From the NCBI RefSeq assembly GCF_001643305.1, contig NZ_LSGW01000069.1:84422-148421 (forward strand): 64,000 bases of DNA, written 5' to 3'. The position numbers and the translations under genes are program-made. This document shows positions 34,415-47,954 of the stretch, piece by piece. Each line of letters starts with the position of its first letter. Positions within the stretch are counted from its first letter, which is position 1. The notes under the pieces are model-generated. The model was not told the origin of the DNA, ran no database searches, and worked only from the letters and a program-made list of their open reading frames with translations. The stretch comes from Aeromonas salmonicida subsp. salmonicida (GTDB lineage: Bacteria > Pseudomonadota > Gammaproteobacteria > Enterobacterales > Aeromonadaceae).

Positions 34415-35263
34415 TTGAAAGCAGAATCTCCCTTTGATTGTCTCAAGCCAGAAGCCATCGCAGCATTGGCAGAAGACATCACCTATGCCAAGGCTACCAA
34501 GCCTGCACACAAGGTCATCCCCCTTGCCATCACAGCAGGCGCTTTCATCGCCATCGCGTTTGTCTTTTTCATCACTGTCACCACGGGTGCCGGCGATGTG
34601 GCCTGGGGCCTCAGCAAACTGGTCGGCGGCCTCTGTTTCTCCCTCGGTCTTATTCTGTGTGTGCTGCTCGGTGCCGAGTTGTTCACCTCCACGACCCTGA
34701 CGCTGGTGGCCAAGGCCGCCAATCGCATCACCTGGGGTCAACTGCTCAAGAACTGGGGGCTGGTCTACTTCGGCAACCTCATCGGCGGTCTCATCATAGT
34801 CGCGCTCATCATCATGTCGGCCGAGTACACGGCGGCAAATGGCCAATGGGGCCTCAATGCCCTGAAAGTGGCCCAGCACAAGATCCACCACACCTTCTTC
34901 GAGGCCCTCGCCCTCGGTATTCTCTGCAACCTCATGGTGTGTCTCGCCGTGTGGATGGCCTTCGGTGCCCGCAGTGCAACCGACAAGGTGATGGTCATGC
35001 TGCTCCCGGTGGCCATGTTCGTGGCATCCGGTTTCGAGCACAGCATCGCAAACATGTTTATGATCCCGGTCGGTATCGCTATCCATAGCGTCGCAGGCCC
35101 GGAATTTTGGCAGGCCATCGGCCAGGATCCGGCGACCTTTGCCGATCTGACCGTATCCAACTTCGTCCTACACAACCTCATTCCTGTCACCATAGGTAAT
35201 ATCATTGGTGGTGGCGTCATGGTTGGTCTGACTTACTGGTTTATCTTCCGTCGTCATCATTAA
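34415..35263 (+). CDS. focA: Formate channel
   Basis: A 282-residue inner-membrane formate/nitrite-channel protein with six membrane helices. FocA features are KLVGGLCFSLGLILCVLLGA, ANGQWGLNALKVAQHKIHHT, and ASGFEHSIANMFMIP, which carries the pore-region His. It exports and imports formate produced by pyruvate formate-lyase. By alignment with E. coli FocA (MKADNPFD) the start is TTG at 34415 (then KAESPFD); no in-frame ATG lies nearby. The rare start and lack of a strong Shine-Dalgarno should keep its level well below PflB from the same mRNA. It lies 45 bases before pflB. Confidence 0.93.
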   Translation: MKAESPFDCLKPEAIAALAEDITYAKATKPAHKVIPLAITAGAFIAIAFVFFITVTTGAGDVAWGLSKLVGGLCFSLGLILCVLLGAELFTSTTLTLVAKAANRITWGQLLKNWGLVYFGNLIGGLIIVALIIMSAEYTAANGQWGLNALKVAQHKIHHTFFEALALGILCNLMVCLAVWMAFGARSATDKVMVMLLPVAMFVASGFEHSIANMFMIPVGIAIHSVAGPEFWQAIGQDPATFADLTVSNFVLHNLIPVTIGNIIGGGVMVGLTYWFIFRRHH

Positions 35264-35308
35264 GGATGATTGCGGGATACTACATCAATACCGTGTGAGG
35301 TAATGAAA

Positions 35309-37591
<2,283 letters not shown>

Positions 37592-37623
37592 TCGCTTATT
37601 GGTAAGCAAGAGTCGCAGTGACT

Positions 37624-37653
37624 AAAAACCGGCGCCCAGGCGCCGGTTTTTTT
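37624..37653 (+). terminator. Terminator of focA-pflB
   Basis: AAAAACCGGCGCC-CA-GGCGCCGGTTTTTTT, a strong rho-independent hairpin. Confidence 0.93.
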
Positions 37654-37993
37654 ATGTCTGCTTGCCAGCAGGCATCCACTCGAAAGGGATCTGACATCCC
37701 TCCCCCTTCACCCGGAAAGGACTGGGGTGGATTCTCCCCTCACCCTCCTGCCCGTCTCTTCCCTCTTTTCAGTGAAGCAAAAAGCCGCAACGGGATCCTT
37801 CGATAGGCCCCCATAGCCCCCGCAAGGCGTGCTCAGTACACACTCTCTCAGGGAGGGAGCAGGATAAGGCAGAGCCCGTGTATCGCTAATAGCAAGCCAC
37901 CTGATAGCAGCAGGGGCAGAAGAGTATGACTCCCCTGCCCCTGCGGCATATCAACAGCACTGTGGACCGGATAACGGCTTGGCTGACCTGGGT
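37654..37993. other. Intergenic region between pflB and ycgN
   Basis: About 340 bases with no gene, RNA or repeat that I can support. The stretch 37690-37760 is C-rich on the plus strand. Confidence 0.5.
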
Positions 37994-38449
37994 TCAACTC
38001 GCCCAGGTGATGATGTGATCGATCCACTCACCGGCATGAGCTTCGTGTATCACCTTGCCGCGCACCGACTGTCCCGCCTGATGCATGGCGGAGCGACTGC
38101 CGGTGATCAGCGGATGCCATTCGGGCAGGGTCTGCCCCTCGGCCAGCAACCGGTAGGCACAGGTCGAGGGCAGCCAGTCATACTCGGCAATCTTGTCGAA
38201 TGTGATCTGCAGGCAATCAGGCTCTTTCTGGAAGCGGTTGCCGTAATCGGAGCACTGGCAGGTCTTGGTGTTGAGCAGATCGCAGGCCACATTGGTGAAC
38301 ACCAGTTCGTCGGTATCCTCATCGATCAGCTTGTTCAGGCAGCACTTGCCGCAGCCATCGCACAGGGACTCCCACTCGGCAGCTGTCATCTGTTGCAGGG
38401 TCTTTTCCTGCCAAAAAGGAGTTGGCTGCATTTTCTCGACTTGCTGCAT
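37994..38449 (-). CDS. YcgN family cysteine-cluster protein (UPF0260)
   Basis: A 151-residue protein close to E. coli YcgN. It carries the cysteine cluster CDGCGKCC and further cysteines in [16 protein letters not shown] and STCAYR, the pattern of the YkgJ/YcgN zinc- or iron-binding family. Molecular function is unknown. Start is either Met at 38449 or Met six codons later; neither has a strong ribosome site. It is a single leftward gene, with a repeat element upstream. Confidence 0.88.
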   Translation of the reverse strand: MQQVEKMQPTPFWQEKTLQQMTAAEWESLCDGCGKCCLNKLIDEDTDELVFTNVACDLLNTKTCQCSDYGNRFQKEPDCLQITFDKIAEYDWLPSTCAYRLLAEGQTLPEWHPLITGSRSAMHQAGQSVRGKVIHEAHAGEWIDHIITWAS

Positions 38450-38533
38450 GGAGGGGCTCGCTAAATAGACCAGTAAAGCGCGTGGTTATACGCCTTATGG
38501 CCCGATTTTTCAAGGTTGGCAACGGTCTGCGGT

Positions 38534-38614
38534 AAGCGTTGGGCTTCGCAGGCTCAGCCACAACCTACAAAGCAGAAAATAATGTAGGTTGGTTCGAAGT
38601 GAAGCCTAACGTTT
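38534..38614. repeat. REP-like inverted repeat element
   Basis: A left arm reading AAGCGTTGGGCTTCGC..CAACCTACA (38534-38569) faces an imperfect complementary arm TGTAGGTTGGTTCGAAG.. AAGCCTAACGTTTA (38583-38614), with a 13-base spacer. The GTTGGGCTTC/GTAGGTTG words are typical of repetitive extragenic elements in gammaproteobacteria. It can fold into a long hairpin. Confidence 0.75.
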
Positions 38615-38624
38615 ATCAGCCATA

Positions 38625-38653
38625 AAAAATGCCGCCCATCGGGCGGCATTTTT
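38625..38653 (-). terminator. Terminator of the sdh-suc operon
   Basis: AAAAATGCCGCCC-ATC-GGGCGGCATTTTT just after sucD, with T-tracts on the minus strand. Confidence 0.9.
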
Positions 38654-38680
38654 CTATCAGAGATAACAGGCTGAAAGGAA

Positions 38681-39552
38681 TTACCAGCCAGTCACTTCAC
38701 GCAGAGCCTTGCCGATATCAGCAAGGGAGCGCACGGTTTTTACGCCCGCATCTTCCAGGGCGGCAAATTTCTCTGCTGCCGTGCCCTTGCCACCGGCGAT
38801 GATGGCGCCCGCATGACCCATGCGCTTGCCAGCCGGGGCGGTGACGCCCGCTATGTAGGAGACCACCGGCTTGGTGACGTGGGCCTTGATGTAGGCCGCC
38901 GCTTCTTCCTCGGCGCTGCCGCCGATCTCGCCGATCATCACAATCGCTTCGGTCTTGGGATCGTTCTGGAACATCTCCAGGATGTCGATGAAGTTGGAAC
39001 CCGGGATGGGGTCGCCACCGATACCGACGCAGGTGGACTGGCCGAAGCCCTCGTCCGTGGTCTGCTTGACCGCTTCATAGGTCAGGGTGCCGGAGCGGGA
39101 GACGATGCCCACCTTGCCCGGCTTGTGGATGTGGCCCGGCATGATACCGATCTTGCACTCACCCGGGGTGATCACACCCGGGCAGTTCGGGCCTATCATG
39201 CGCACGCCCGTCTCTTGCAGCTTCACCTTGACCTCGAGCATGTCCAGGGTCGGGATGCCTTCGGTGATGGTAACGATGAGCTTGATGCCGGCATCGATGG
39301 CTTCCAGGATGGCGTCCTTGCAGAACGGCGCTGGCACATAGATGACGGAAGCAGTGGCACCCGTGGTTTCAACCGCATCACGCACTGTGTTGAACACCGG
39401 CAGGCCCAGGTGGGTGGTGCCACCCTTGCCTGGCGACACGCCGCCGACCATCTGGGTACCGTAGGCAATCGCCTGTTCGGAGTGGAAGGTACCCTGACCG
39501 CCGGTGAAGCCCTGGCAGATCACCTTGGTGTCTTTGTTGATCAGAACGCTCA

Positions 39553-39553
<1 letters not shown>
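38681..39553 (-). CDS. sucD: Succinyl-CoA synthetase alpha subunit
   Basis: A 290-residue subunit that binds CoA and carries the phosphorylated histidine ([10 protein letters not shown]) in ADP/ATP-linked conversion of succinyl-CoA to succinate. It begins [20 protein letters not shown] (CoA-binding domain) and includes [13 protein letters not shown]. It is the last gene of the sdhCDAB-sucABCD run; its start overlaps the sucC stop by one base (coordinate 39553), so translation is coupled and 1:1 stoichiometry follows. Confidence 0.97.
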
Positions 39554-40719
<1,166 letters not shown>

Positions 40720-40780
40720 AGATGCTCTATCCGTGTTGTAGGTATTTCCGTCCGGGGCTCGTGTTTCTCAATCCCCTGTG

Positions 40781-40802
40781 AAGGGGGCCTCAAGGGCCCC
40801 TT
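40781..40802. other. Hairpin in the sucB-sucC spacer
   Basis: AAGGGG pairs with CCCCTT around a mismatched CC..GG inner stem. There is no following T-run on the minus strand, so it is more likely an RNA-processing or stability element than a terminator. Confidence 0.45.
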
Positions 40803-40839
40803 GTTATCTTTCTAATTCGCTCAGAATTTTGCTGATTGC

Positions 40840-42024
40840 CTAGACATCCAGCAACAGACGGGTCGGGTCTTCCAGCAGCTCCTTGATGGAGACCAGGAAG
40901 CCCACCGACTCGCGACCGTCGACGATGCGGTGATCATAAGAGAGGGCCAGGTACATCATCGGCAGGATCTCGACCTTGCCGTCCACCGCCATAGGTCTGT
41001 CCTGGATCTTGTGCATACCCAAGATGGCGCTTTGGGGCGGGTTGATGATGGGGGTGGACATCAGGGAGCCAAACACACCACCGTTGGTGATGGTGAAGTT
41101 GCCGCCAGTCAGTTCATCCACGGTCAGCTTGCCGTCACGGCCCTTGCCAGCCAAGTCTTTGATGGCCTTCTCGATGTCGGCCAGGCTCATGTTGTCGCAA
41201 TCGCGCAGCACAGGGGTCACCAACCCGCGGGGGGTAGAAACGGCGATGCTGACGTCGAAATAGTTGTGGTAAACGATGTCGTCACCGTCCAGCCCGGCGT
41301 TCACTTCCGGATAGCGTTTCAGGGACTCCACCACCGCCTTGACGTAGAAGGACATGAAGCCGAGCTTGATGCCGTGCTTCTTCTCGAAGATCTCGCCGTA
41401 CTGCTTGCGCAGCTTCATGATGGGCGCCATGTTGATCTCGTTGAAAGTGGTCAGCATGGCAGTGGTGTTTTTGGCTTCCAGCAGACGCTCGGCAATGCGC
41501 TTGCGCAGACGAGTCATGGGCACGCGCTTCTCGGTGCGACCCACCAGCGGTGCTACTGCTGCCACAGGCGCAGCTGCGGCCGGCGCGGCGGCAGGTTTGT
41601 TGCCACCCTTGATGAAGGCTTCCACGTCTTCCTTGGTGACGCGACCACCCTTGCCGGTGCCGGTCAGTTTGGCAACGTCGATGGCGTGCTCGGCCACCAG
41701 ACGGCGAACGGAGGGGCTCAAGCCATCTGCGCCGTCGTCGGCAACCGCTTCCACCGGCTTCTCTTTGGTCTCTTCACCGGCCACGGGAGCCGGCTTGAGC
41801 ATGGCGATCAGCTGGCGGGACAACACGGTCGCCCCTTCCGCTTGCAGGATGTCACCCAGAATACCGGCTTCCGGCGCGGGGACTTCCAGCACGACTTTAT
41901 CGGTTTCGATGTCAACCAGTACTTCGTCACGGGCAACCAGATCACCCGGTTTCTTGTGCCAGGTGGCGATGGTGGCGTCCGCCACTGATTCCGGCAGGTC
42001 CGGTACCTTGATCTCGATAGTCAT
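40840..42024 (-). CDS. sucB: Dihydrolipoamide succinyltransferase (E2 of 2-oxoglutarate dehydrogenase)
   Basis: A 394-residue E2 with one lipoyl domain (lipoylated K43 in [12 protein letters not shown]), an Ala/Pro-rich linker, the E3-binding segment [20 protein letters not shown], a second [15 protein letters not shown] linker, and the catalytic domain ending in [15 protein letters not shown] with the active-site His. It lies 33 bases after sucA. Length and layout are standard. Confidence 0.97.
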   Translation of the reverse strand: MTIEIKVPDLPESVADATIATWHKKPGDLVARDEVLVDIETDKVVLEVPAPEAGILGDILQAEGATVLSRQLIAMLKPAPVAGEETKEKPVEAVADDGADGLSPSVRRLVAEHAIDVAKLTGTGKGGRVTKEDVEAFIKGGNKPAAAPAAAAPVAAVAPLVGRTEKRVPMTRLRKRIAERLLEAKNTTAMLTTFNEINMAPIMKLRKQYGEIFEKKHGIKLGFMSFYVKAVVESLKRYPEVNAGLDGDDIVYHNYFDVSIAVSTPRGLVTPVLRDCDNMSLADIEKAIKDLAGKGRDGKLTVDELTGGNFTITNGGVFGSLMSTPIINPPQSAILGMHKIQDRPMAVDGKVEILPMMYLALSYDHRIVDGRESVGFLVSIKELLEDPTRLLLDV

Positions 42025-42057
42025 GTAATCAGTTCCTTGTTACTTCTTGTTCAGGGC

Positions 42058-44868
42058 TTAGGCCAGAGTAAGGGCGTCTTCCACCAGGGCTTTCTGCTGC
42101 TTGGTATGGACCGACATATAACCGACGGCGGGTGAGGCCGAGGCCGGGCGACCGGCATAACGCAGACGGGCACCGCTTGGCAGCACGCCATCGTAGTGAT
42201 GACGGGTGCAGTACCAGGCGCCCTGGTTCTGCGGCTCTTCCTGACACCAGACGAAATCGGTGACATGGGCGTAATCGGCCAGAATGGCGCGCACTTCCGC
42301 TTCAGGGAAGGGATAGAGCTGTTCGATACGCACCAACGCCACGTCCTGCTGTTCGGCCTTGCGACGGGCATCGAGCAGGTCGTAGTAAACCTTGCCTGAG
42401 CAGAACACCACGCGCTTGACCCCTTTCGGATCCAGGGCATCTATCTCGCCGATGGCATTCTGGAAGGTGCCTTCGGCCAGCTCTTCGAGCTTGCTCACCG
42501 CCAGCGGATGGCGCAGCAGGGATTTCGGCGACATCACGATCAGCGGACGGCGCATGGGGCGCACCACCTGACGACGCAGCATGTGGAATACCTGAGCCGG
42601 GTTGGACGGTACGCACACCTGCATATTGTGCTCTGCGCACATCTGCAGATAGCGTTCCAGCCGCGCGGAGGAGTGCTCAGGCCCCTGCCCCTCGTAACCG
42701 TGGGGCAGCAGCATGGTCAGACCGCACATACGGCCCCACTTCTGCTCACCGGAGGAGAGGAACTGGTCGATCACCACCTGGGCGCCGTTGGCAAAGTCGC
42801 CAAACTGGGCTTCCCAGATGGTGAGACCGGCCGGCTCGGCGCTGGCATAACCATATTCAAACGCCAGTACCGCCTCTTCGGACAAGACGGAGTCGAAGAC
42901 TTCGAATGGACCCTGTTCATCGTGGATATTGCACAGCGGCGTGTAGGTGCTGGCATCGTTCTGATTGTGCAGCACGGCGTGGCGGTGGAAGAAAGTACCA
43001 CGGCCGGAATCCTGACCCGTGATGCGGATGCGGGACCCCTTGTCCACCAGGGTGGCGTAAGCCAGGGTCTCGGCAAAGCCCCAATCCAGCAGCTTCTCGC
43101 CCGCAGCCATCAGACGGCGGTCTTCGTAAATCTTCTCGACCTGACGCTGCAGCGTGTGGGCGGCCGGGTACTGGCTGATGCGCTCACCCAGTGACTTGAG
43201 GTGATCCATCGCCACAGTGCTGTCATAGTGCATAGCCCAGTCGTGACCCAGGTACGGGGTCCAGTCGACGGAGTGCAGCTCCATCGGACGCCACTCCTTG
43301 ACCACGCGCTCCCCCTTGTCCAGGGCATCGCGATAGTCGTTGACCTGGGTGGTGGCCAGCTCCTGGGTGATGCTGCCTTCGGCTACCAGCTGATCGGCGT
43401 AGATCTTGCGAGGAGTCGGGTGCTGCTTGATCTTCTGGTACATCAAGGGCTGGGTCGCGCTCGGCTCGTCCGCCTCGTTGTGACCGTGACGACGGTAGCA
43501 GACCAGCTCGATCACCACGTCGCGCTTGAAGGTATTGCGGTAATCCAGCGCAATCTGGGTCACCAGCACAACGGCTTCCGGATCATCCCCGTTGACGTGC
43601 AGCACGGGGGCCTGCACCGCCTTGGCGATGTCGGTGCAATATTCGGTGGAGCGCACGTCACGCATGTTGGAGGTGGTGAAACCGACCTGGTTGTTGATGA
43701 CGATACGCACAGTCCCGCCCACGCCATAGGCACGGGTCTGGGACATGTTGAAGGTCTCGGCAACCACACCCTGACCGGCGATGGCCGAATCACCGTGAAT
43801 GGTGATGGGCAGGACGCTGGAGCCATCCTTGTCGCCACGTCTGTCCATCCGCGCACGGACGGAACCGATGACAACCGGGTTGACGATCTCGAGGTGAGAC
43901 GGGTTGAAGGCGAGCGCCAGGTGAACGTTGCCGCCCGGGGTGGCGAAATCGGAGGAGAAACCCATGTGGTACTTCACATCCCCTGTGCCCCAGGACTCGC
44001 CATGCTTGCCGGCGAACTCGTCGAACAGCTCTTGTGCCCGCTTGCCAAGCACGTTGATCAGCACGTTCAGGCGGCCACGGTGGGCCATGCCGATGACGGC
44101 CTCTTTGCAACCTTGCTCACCGGCGCGACGGATCAACTCCTTGAGCATGGGCACCATGGCATCGCCCCCTTCCAGGGAGAAACGCTTGGCACCGGGGAAC
44201 TTGGCACCCAGGTATTTTTCCAGCCCTTCGGCAGCGGTCAGGCTCTCGAGAAAACGGGTCTTCTCTTCGAGGCTGTAGTTGCCCTTGGCCTCGATGGATT
44301 CGAGTCTGTCCTGCAGCCAGCGTTTCTCCTCGGTAGAGGTGAGGTGCATGTAATCGGCACCTATGCTGTTGCAGTAGGTTTTCTTGAGCGAGGCGTAGAG
44401 ATCGGAGAGCACCATGGTCTCGCGACCGATGGCATAGGAACCGACATTGAAGGTGGCCTCCATGTCTGCGCCCTGCAGATTGTGGAAAGCAGGATCCAGT
44501 TCGGCAACGGTTTCACGGGTCCAGAGACCAAGGGGGTCCAGATTGGCATTCTGGTGACCGCGGAAACGGAAAGCGTTGATCAGTTGCAGCACGCGCACCT
44601 GTTTCGCATCCACTTGCGGATCGGAGACGGGGGCACTGTAACGGGAGGGATCCTTGGCCAGACGACGGAAATAATCGCGGACTCGGGAGTGAGGTTGTTC
44701 AACCGCGTGGCCATTGACCTGGGGCAGCGCGCTAAACAGGCTGCGCCACTCTTCGGCTACGGATTCAGGGTCTTCCAGGAAGGATTCGTACAAATCCTCA
44801 ATATAGCTTGCATTCGCACCAGCCAGGTGAGATGACTCCAACCAGGCCTTCATCACGCCGTTATGCAT
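42058..44868 (-). CDS. sucA: 2-oxoglutarate dehydrogenase E1 component
   Basis: A 936-residue thiamine-diphosphate decarboxylase that feeds succinyl groups to the SucB lipoyl arm. The start at 44868 matches the E. coli N-terminus (KAWLESSHLAGANASYIEDL) and has AGGGA 6-7 bases upstream; the frame is open to 44934. Conserved blocks include AHRGRLNVL, HGDSAIAGQGVVAET, YGVGGTVRIVINNQVGFTTS and the C-terminal EEPQNQGAWY. It follows sdhB by 122 bases, enough for an internal promoter as known in E. coli. Confidence 0.97.
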   Translation of the reverse strand: MHNGVMKAWLESSHLAGANASYIEDLYESFLEDPESVAEEWRSLFSALPQVNGHAVEQPHSRVRDYFRRLAKDPSRYSAPVSDPQVDAKQVRVLQLINAFRFRGHQNANLDPLGLWTRETVAELDPAFHNLQGADMEATFNVGSYAIGRETMVLSDLYASLKKTYCNSIGADYMHLTSTEEKRWLQDRLESIEAKGNYSLEEKTRFLESLTAAEGLEKYLGAKFPGAKRFSLEGGDAMVPMLKELIRRAGEQGCKEAVIGMAHRGRLNVLINVLGKRAQELFDEFAGKHGESWGTGDVKYHMGFSSDFATPGGNVHLALAFNPSHLEIVNPVVIGSVRARMDRRGDKDGSSVLPITIHGDSAIAGQGVVAETFNMSQTRAYGVGGTVRIVINNQVGFTTSNMRDVRSTEYCTDIAKAVQAPVLHVNGDDPEAVVLVTQIALDYRNTFKRDVVIELVCYRRHGHNEADEPSATQPLMYQKIKQHPTPRKIYADQLVAEGSITQELATTQVNDYRDALDKGERVVKEWRPMELHSVDWTPYLGHDWAMHYDSTVAMDHLKSLGERISQYPAAHTLQRQVEKIYEDRRLMAAGEKLLDWGFAETLAYATLVDKGSRIRITGQDSGRGTFFHRHAVLHNQNDASTYTPLCNIHDEQGPFEVFDSVLSEEAVLAFEYGYASAEPAGLTIWEAQFGDFANGAQVVIDQFLSSGEQKWGRMCGLTMLLPHGYEGQGPEHSSARLERYLQMCAEHNMQVCVPSNPAQVFHMLRRQVVRPMRRPLIVMSPKSLLRHPLAVSKLEELAEGTFQNAIGEIDALDPKGVKRVVFCSGKVYYDLLDARRKAEQQDVALVRIEQLYPFPEAEVRAILADYAHVTDFVWCQEEPQNQGAWYCTRHHYDGVLPSGARLRYAGRPASASPAVGYMSVHTKQQKALVEDALTLA

Positions 44869-44990
44869 TTCTATCCCTTGTACATCTTGTTCACTGCAGC
44901 GCAGCTTGTAGGGTTTAAATAGCCATCCAGCCATGGGGTCGGATGGCTATCCAGAGGTCGGGCCTGGCGCGTGACGCCCTGGCCCTGATA

Positions 44991-45707
44991 CTAAACAGCC
45001 CGATTGAGCAGCATCGACTTGATCTGACCGATGGCTTTGGTCGGGTTCAAGCCCTTGGGACAGACGTTCACGCAGTTCATGATGCCGTGGCAACGGAACA
45101 CGCTGAAGGCGTCATCCAGGTTACCCAGTCGTTCGGTGGCGGCGGTGTCGCGGCTGTCAGCCAACCAGCGGTAGGCTGCGAGCAGACCGGCCGGGCCGAT
45201 GAACTTGTCCGGGTTCCACCAGAAGGAGGGGCAAGAGGTGGAGCAGCAAGCACAGAGAATACACTCGTACAGGCCATCCAGCTTGGCGCGCTCTTCGGGG
45301 GATTGCAGGTGCTCACGCACGGGCGGCAATTTTTCATCGTTGATGAGGAAGGGTTTGACCTTCTCCCACTGGGTGTAGAACTGGGTCATGTCGATCACCA
45401 GATCGCGGATCACCGGCAGGCCAGGCAAGGGGCGGATAACGACGTTATTGCCCTTCTTCAGCAGATCGGAGAGCGGGGTGATGCAGGCAAGACCATTCTT
45501 GCCATTCATGTTGAGACCGTCCGATCCACAGACGCCTTCGCGGCATGAGCGGCGGAAGGCGAGAGTGGGATCCAGCTCTTTCAACTGGATCAGTGCGTCG
45601 AGCACCATCATGTCGGAACCTTCAGGAATATCAAGACGATATTCCTTCATATAGGGGACGTTATCAACATCCGGATTGTATCTGTAGACAGAGAATGTGA
45701 CGTTCAT
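44991..45707 (-). CDS. sdhB: Succinate dehydrogenase iron-sulfur subunit
   Basis: A 238-residue subunit carrying the [2Fe-2S] site (SCREGVCGSDG), the [4Fe-4S] site (CILCACC) and the [3Fe-4S] site (CHGIMNCVNVCP). It passes electrons from SdhA flavin to ubiquinone. The start at 45707 matches E. coli SdhB (FSVYRYNPDVD) with GGAG 9 bases upstream, though the frame stays open to 45953 through the spacer and into sdhA. The gap to sdhA is 134 bases, far larger than the short spacer in E. coli, and holds a duplicated sdhA tail. Confidence 0.97.
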   Translation of the reverse strand: MNVTFSVYRYNPDVDNVPYMKEYRLDIPEGSDMMVLDALIQLKELDPTLAFRRSCREGVCGSDGLNMNGKNGLACITPLSDLLKKGNNVVIRPLPGLPVIRDLVIDMTQFYTQWEKVKPFLINDEKLPPVREHLQSPEERAKLDGLYECILCACCSTSCPSFWWNPDKFIGPAGLLAAYRWLADSRDTAATERLGNLDDAFSVFRCHGIMNCVNVCPKGLNPTKAIGQIKSMLLNRAV

Positions 45708-45727
45708 GTTGTTTGGCTCCGCAATCG

Positions 45728-45820
45728 TTAAGTCCGCACCTTGGAGAAGAGAGATGGGAATGCCTCCCACCTCTTCACAGACCGGCGAATGTAGCGATAC
45801 GCCGATAATGTGCCCTTCAT
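45728..45820 (-). CDS. Small ORF from a degenerate duplicate of the sdhA 3' end
   Basis: A 30-codon ORF between sdhA and sdhB, same strand, with GGAG about 10 bases before its ATG. Its C-terminal part (RRSVKRWEAFPSLFSKVRT) echoes the SdhA tail ([21 protein letters not shown]). At DNA level TAAGTCCGCACCTTGG occurs at 45729-45744 and 45846-45861, and TGGGAATGCCTC at 45755-45766 and 45863-45874. It is either a translated micropeptide or only the scar of a partial duplication; translation is not shown. Confidence 0.45.
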   Translation of the reverse strand: MKGTLSAYRYIRRSVKRWEAFPSLFSKVRT

Positions 45821-45841
45821 GGTGCTTGTCTCCACCATCGG

Positions 45842-47608
45842 TCAGTAAGTCCGCACCTTGGGTGGGAATGCCTCGCGTGTTTTCGGAGACATGTTGACAG
45901 CGCGACGGGTCATGGACTCTGTGTCCGGATGATAGAGGCTGTGGCACAGCCAACCCTCATCGTCGCGATCCGGGAAATCGAAGCGGCTGTGAGCACCACG
46001 ACTCTCGGTACGGAAGTTGGCAGCCACCGCGGTGGCGAACGCCGTCTCCATCAGGTTGTCCAGCTCCAGGCACTCGATGCGCTGGGTGTTGAACTCCTTG
46101 GATGTGTCATCCAGACGGGCATTCTTCAGACGCTCGCGGATAAGCTTGAGCTCGGCCAGCCCTTCGGCCATGGCGTCACCTTCACGGAACACGGAGAAGT
46201 TGTTCTGCATGCAGGTCTGCAGGTCCTTGCGGATCTGGACCGGGTCTTCCCCGTCGCGGGTGTTTTCCCAGCGATTGAAGCGGGCCATGGCAGCGTCGAT
46301 GTCAGATTCGCTGGCATCGCGACCGTGGTCCATCTCGCCCAGGGTATTGACCAGGTGCATGCCGGCCGCGCGGCCAAACACCACCAGATCCAGCAGCGAG
46401 TTGCCGCCGAGGCGGTTGGCACCGTGCACGGAGACGCAGGCTATCTCCCCTACCGCAAACAAACCGACCACAGGAACGTCATTGCCGTCTTTATCCTGGG
46501 CCAGACACTGGCCGTTCACGTTGGTCGGCACGCCGCCCATCATGTAGTGGCAGGTCGGGATAATCGGGATGGGCTCTTTGACCGGATCCACGTGGGCGAA
46601 GGTGCGAGAGAGCTCGCAGATCCCTGGCAGACGGGATTCCAGCACCTCTTTGCCGAGGTGATCCAGCTTGAGCTTGATGTGCGGGCCCCAGGGACCATCG
46701 CAACCACGGCCTTCGCGGATTTCGATCATGATGGAACGAGCCACCACATCGCGACCGGCCAGGTCCTTGGCGTTCGGCGCGTAACGCTCCATGAAGCGCT
46801 CGCCATCCTTGTTCAGCAGATAGCCGCCTTCACCGCGGCACCCTTCGGTCACCAGCACCCCTGCCCCGGCGATGCCGGTCGGGTGGAACTGCCAGAACTC
46901 CATGTCCTGTACGCCGACGCCAGCGCGCAGCGCCATGCCGACACCGTCACCGGTGTTGATGTGGGCATTGGTGGTGGACTGGTAGATTCGACCGGCGCCG
47001 CCGGTGGCAAGCACTGTGGCCTTGGCCTTGAAGTAGACGACTTCGCCGCTCTCCATATCGATGGCGGTACAGCCAACGATGTGACCATCTTGGTTTTTCA
47101 CCAGATCCAGCGCATACCACTCGGAGAAAACGGTGGTCTTGCTCTTGACGTTCTGTTGATAGAGGGTGTGCAGCAGGGCGTGACCGGTACGGTCAGCAGC
47201 AGCCGCAGTGCGGGCCGCCTGCTCGCCACCAAAATTCTTGGACTGGCCACCAAACGGACGCTGGTAAACGGAGCCGTTGTCGAAACGGGAGAAGGGCAAG
47301 CCCATGTTCTCCAGCTCATAGATGGCCTCAGGGCCTGTCTTGCACATGTATTCGATCGCTTCCTGGTCACCGATGTAATCGGAGCCTTTAACGGTGTCAT
47401 ACATGTGCCATTGCCAGTTGTCATCGTGGGCATTGCCCAGCGCAACCGTGATCCCGCCCTGAGCGGAAACAGTATGAGAACGGGTCGGGAAGACCTTGGA
47501 CAACAGAGCGCAGCTCTTGCCGGATTGGGCAATCTGCAGTGCGGCGCGCATACCGGCACCACCGGCACCAATCACGACCGCATCAAATTCACGAGTTGGA
47601 ATAGTCAC
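45842..47608 (-). CDS. sdhA: Succinate dehydrogenase flavoprotein subunit
   Basis: A 588-residue flavoprotein oxidising succinate to fumarate. The N-terminal FAD motif is [14 protein letters not shown]; the covalent-FAD His lies in [13 protein letters not shown]; substrate residues lie in [13 protein letters not shown], the HYMMGGVPT loop and [12 protein letters not shown]. The start is GTG at 47608, matching the E. coli N-terminus ([13 protein letters not shown]), one base after the sdhD stop; a GTG three codons earlier overlaps sdhD. Both options are non-ATG, implying translation coupled to sdhD. Confidence 0.97.
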   Translation of the reverse strand: MTIPTREFDAVVIGAGGAGMRAALQIAQSGKSCALLSKVFPTRSHTVSAQGGITVALGNAHDDNWQWHMYDTVKGSDYIGDQEAIEYMCKTGPEAIYELENMGLPFSRFDNGSVYQRPFGGQSKNFGGEQAARTAAAADRTGHALLHTLYQQNVKSKTTVFSEWYALDLVKNQDGHIVGCTAIDMESGEVVYFKAKATVLATGGAGRIYQSTTNAHINTGDGVGMALRAGVGVQDMEFWQFHPTGIAGAGVLVTEGCRGEGGYLLNKDGERFMERYAPNAKDLAGRDVVARSIMIEIREGRGCDGPWGPHIKLKLDHLGKEVLESRLPGICELSRTFAHVDPVKEPIPIIPTCHYMMGGVPTNVNGQCLAQDKDGNDVPVVGLFAVGEIACVSVHGANRLGGNSLLDLVVFGRAAGMHLVNTLGEMDHGRDASESDIDAAMARFNRWENTRDGEDPVQIRKDLQTCMQNNFSVFREGDAMAEGLAELKLIRERLKNARLDDTSKEFNTQRIECLELDNLMETAFATAVAANFRTESRGAHSRFDFPDRDDEGWLCHSLYHPDTESMTRRAVNMSPKTREAFPPKVRTY

Positions 47609-47609
47609 C

Positions 47610-47954
47610 TTACACACCCCACAGCACGACGAAACCAGTCATCAGATAGACAAACAGCACCACGACCAGCGCAAATTGCAGTGCACCACGCAGTCCCACC
47701 GGCTTGATATAGTCAGTCAGCACCTGCCACAGACCAATCCAGGCGTGGATCAGTACGCACAGCAGGGTCAACAGGGTGAATACCTTGGTGAAAGTTTTGG
47801 CGAAAAAGCCGGTCCATACCTCGTAGCTGATGTCATTGAAGGCGACAAAACCAACCAGATAGAGGACGTAAGCCGTCATGATGAGGGCGGTGGCGCGGAT
47901 CAGGATGTAATCATGAACACCGCTGCGCCCGAATGTTGCAGAATTGGTTACCAT
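47610..47954 (-). CDS. sdhD: Succinate dehydrogenase membrane anchor subunit
   Basis: A 114-residue inner-membrane subunit with three hydrophobic helices (about 18-40, 55-80, 88-112). It begins [20 protein letters not shown], and the haem-ligand region [16 protein letters not shown] matches SdhD. It overlaps sdhC by 7 bases and abuts sdhA. Confidence 0.94.
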   Translation of the reverse strand: MVTNSATFGRSGVHDYILIRATALIMTAYVLYLVGFVAFNDISYEVWTGFFAKTFTKVFTLLTLLCVLIHAWIGLWQVLTDYIKPVGLRGALQFALVVVLFVYLMTGFVVLWGV

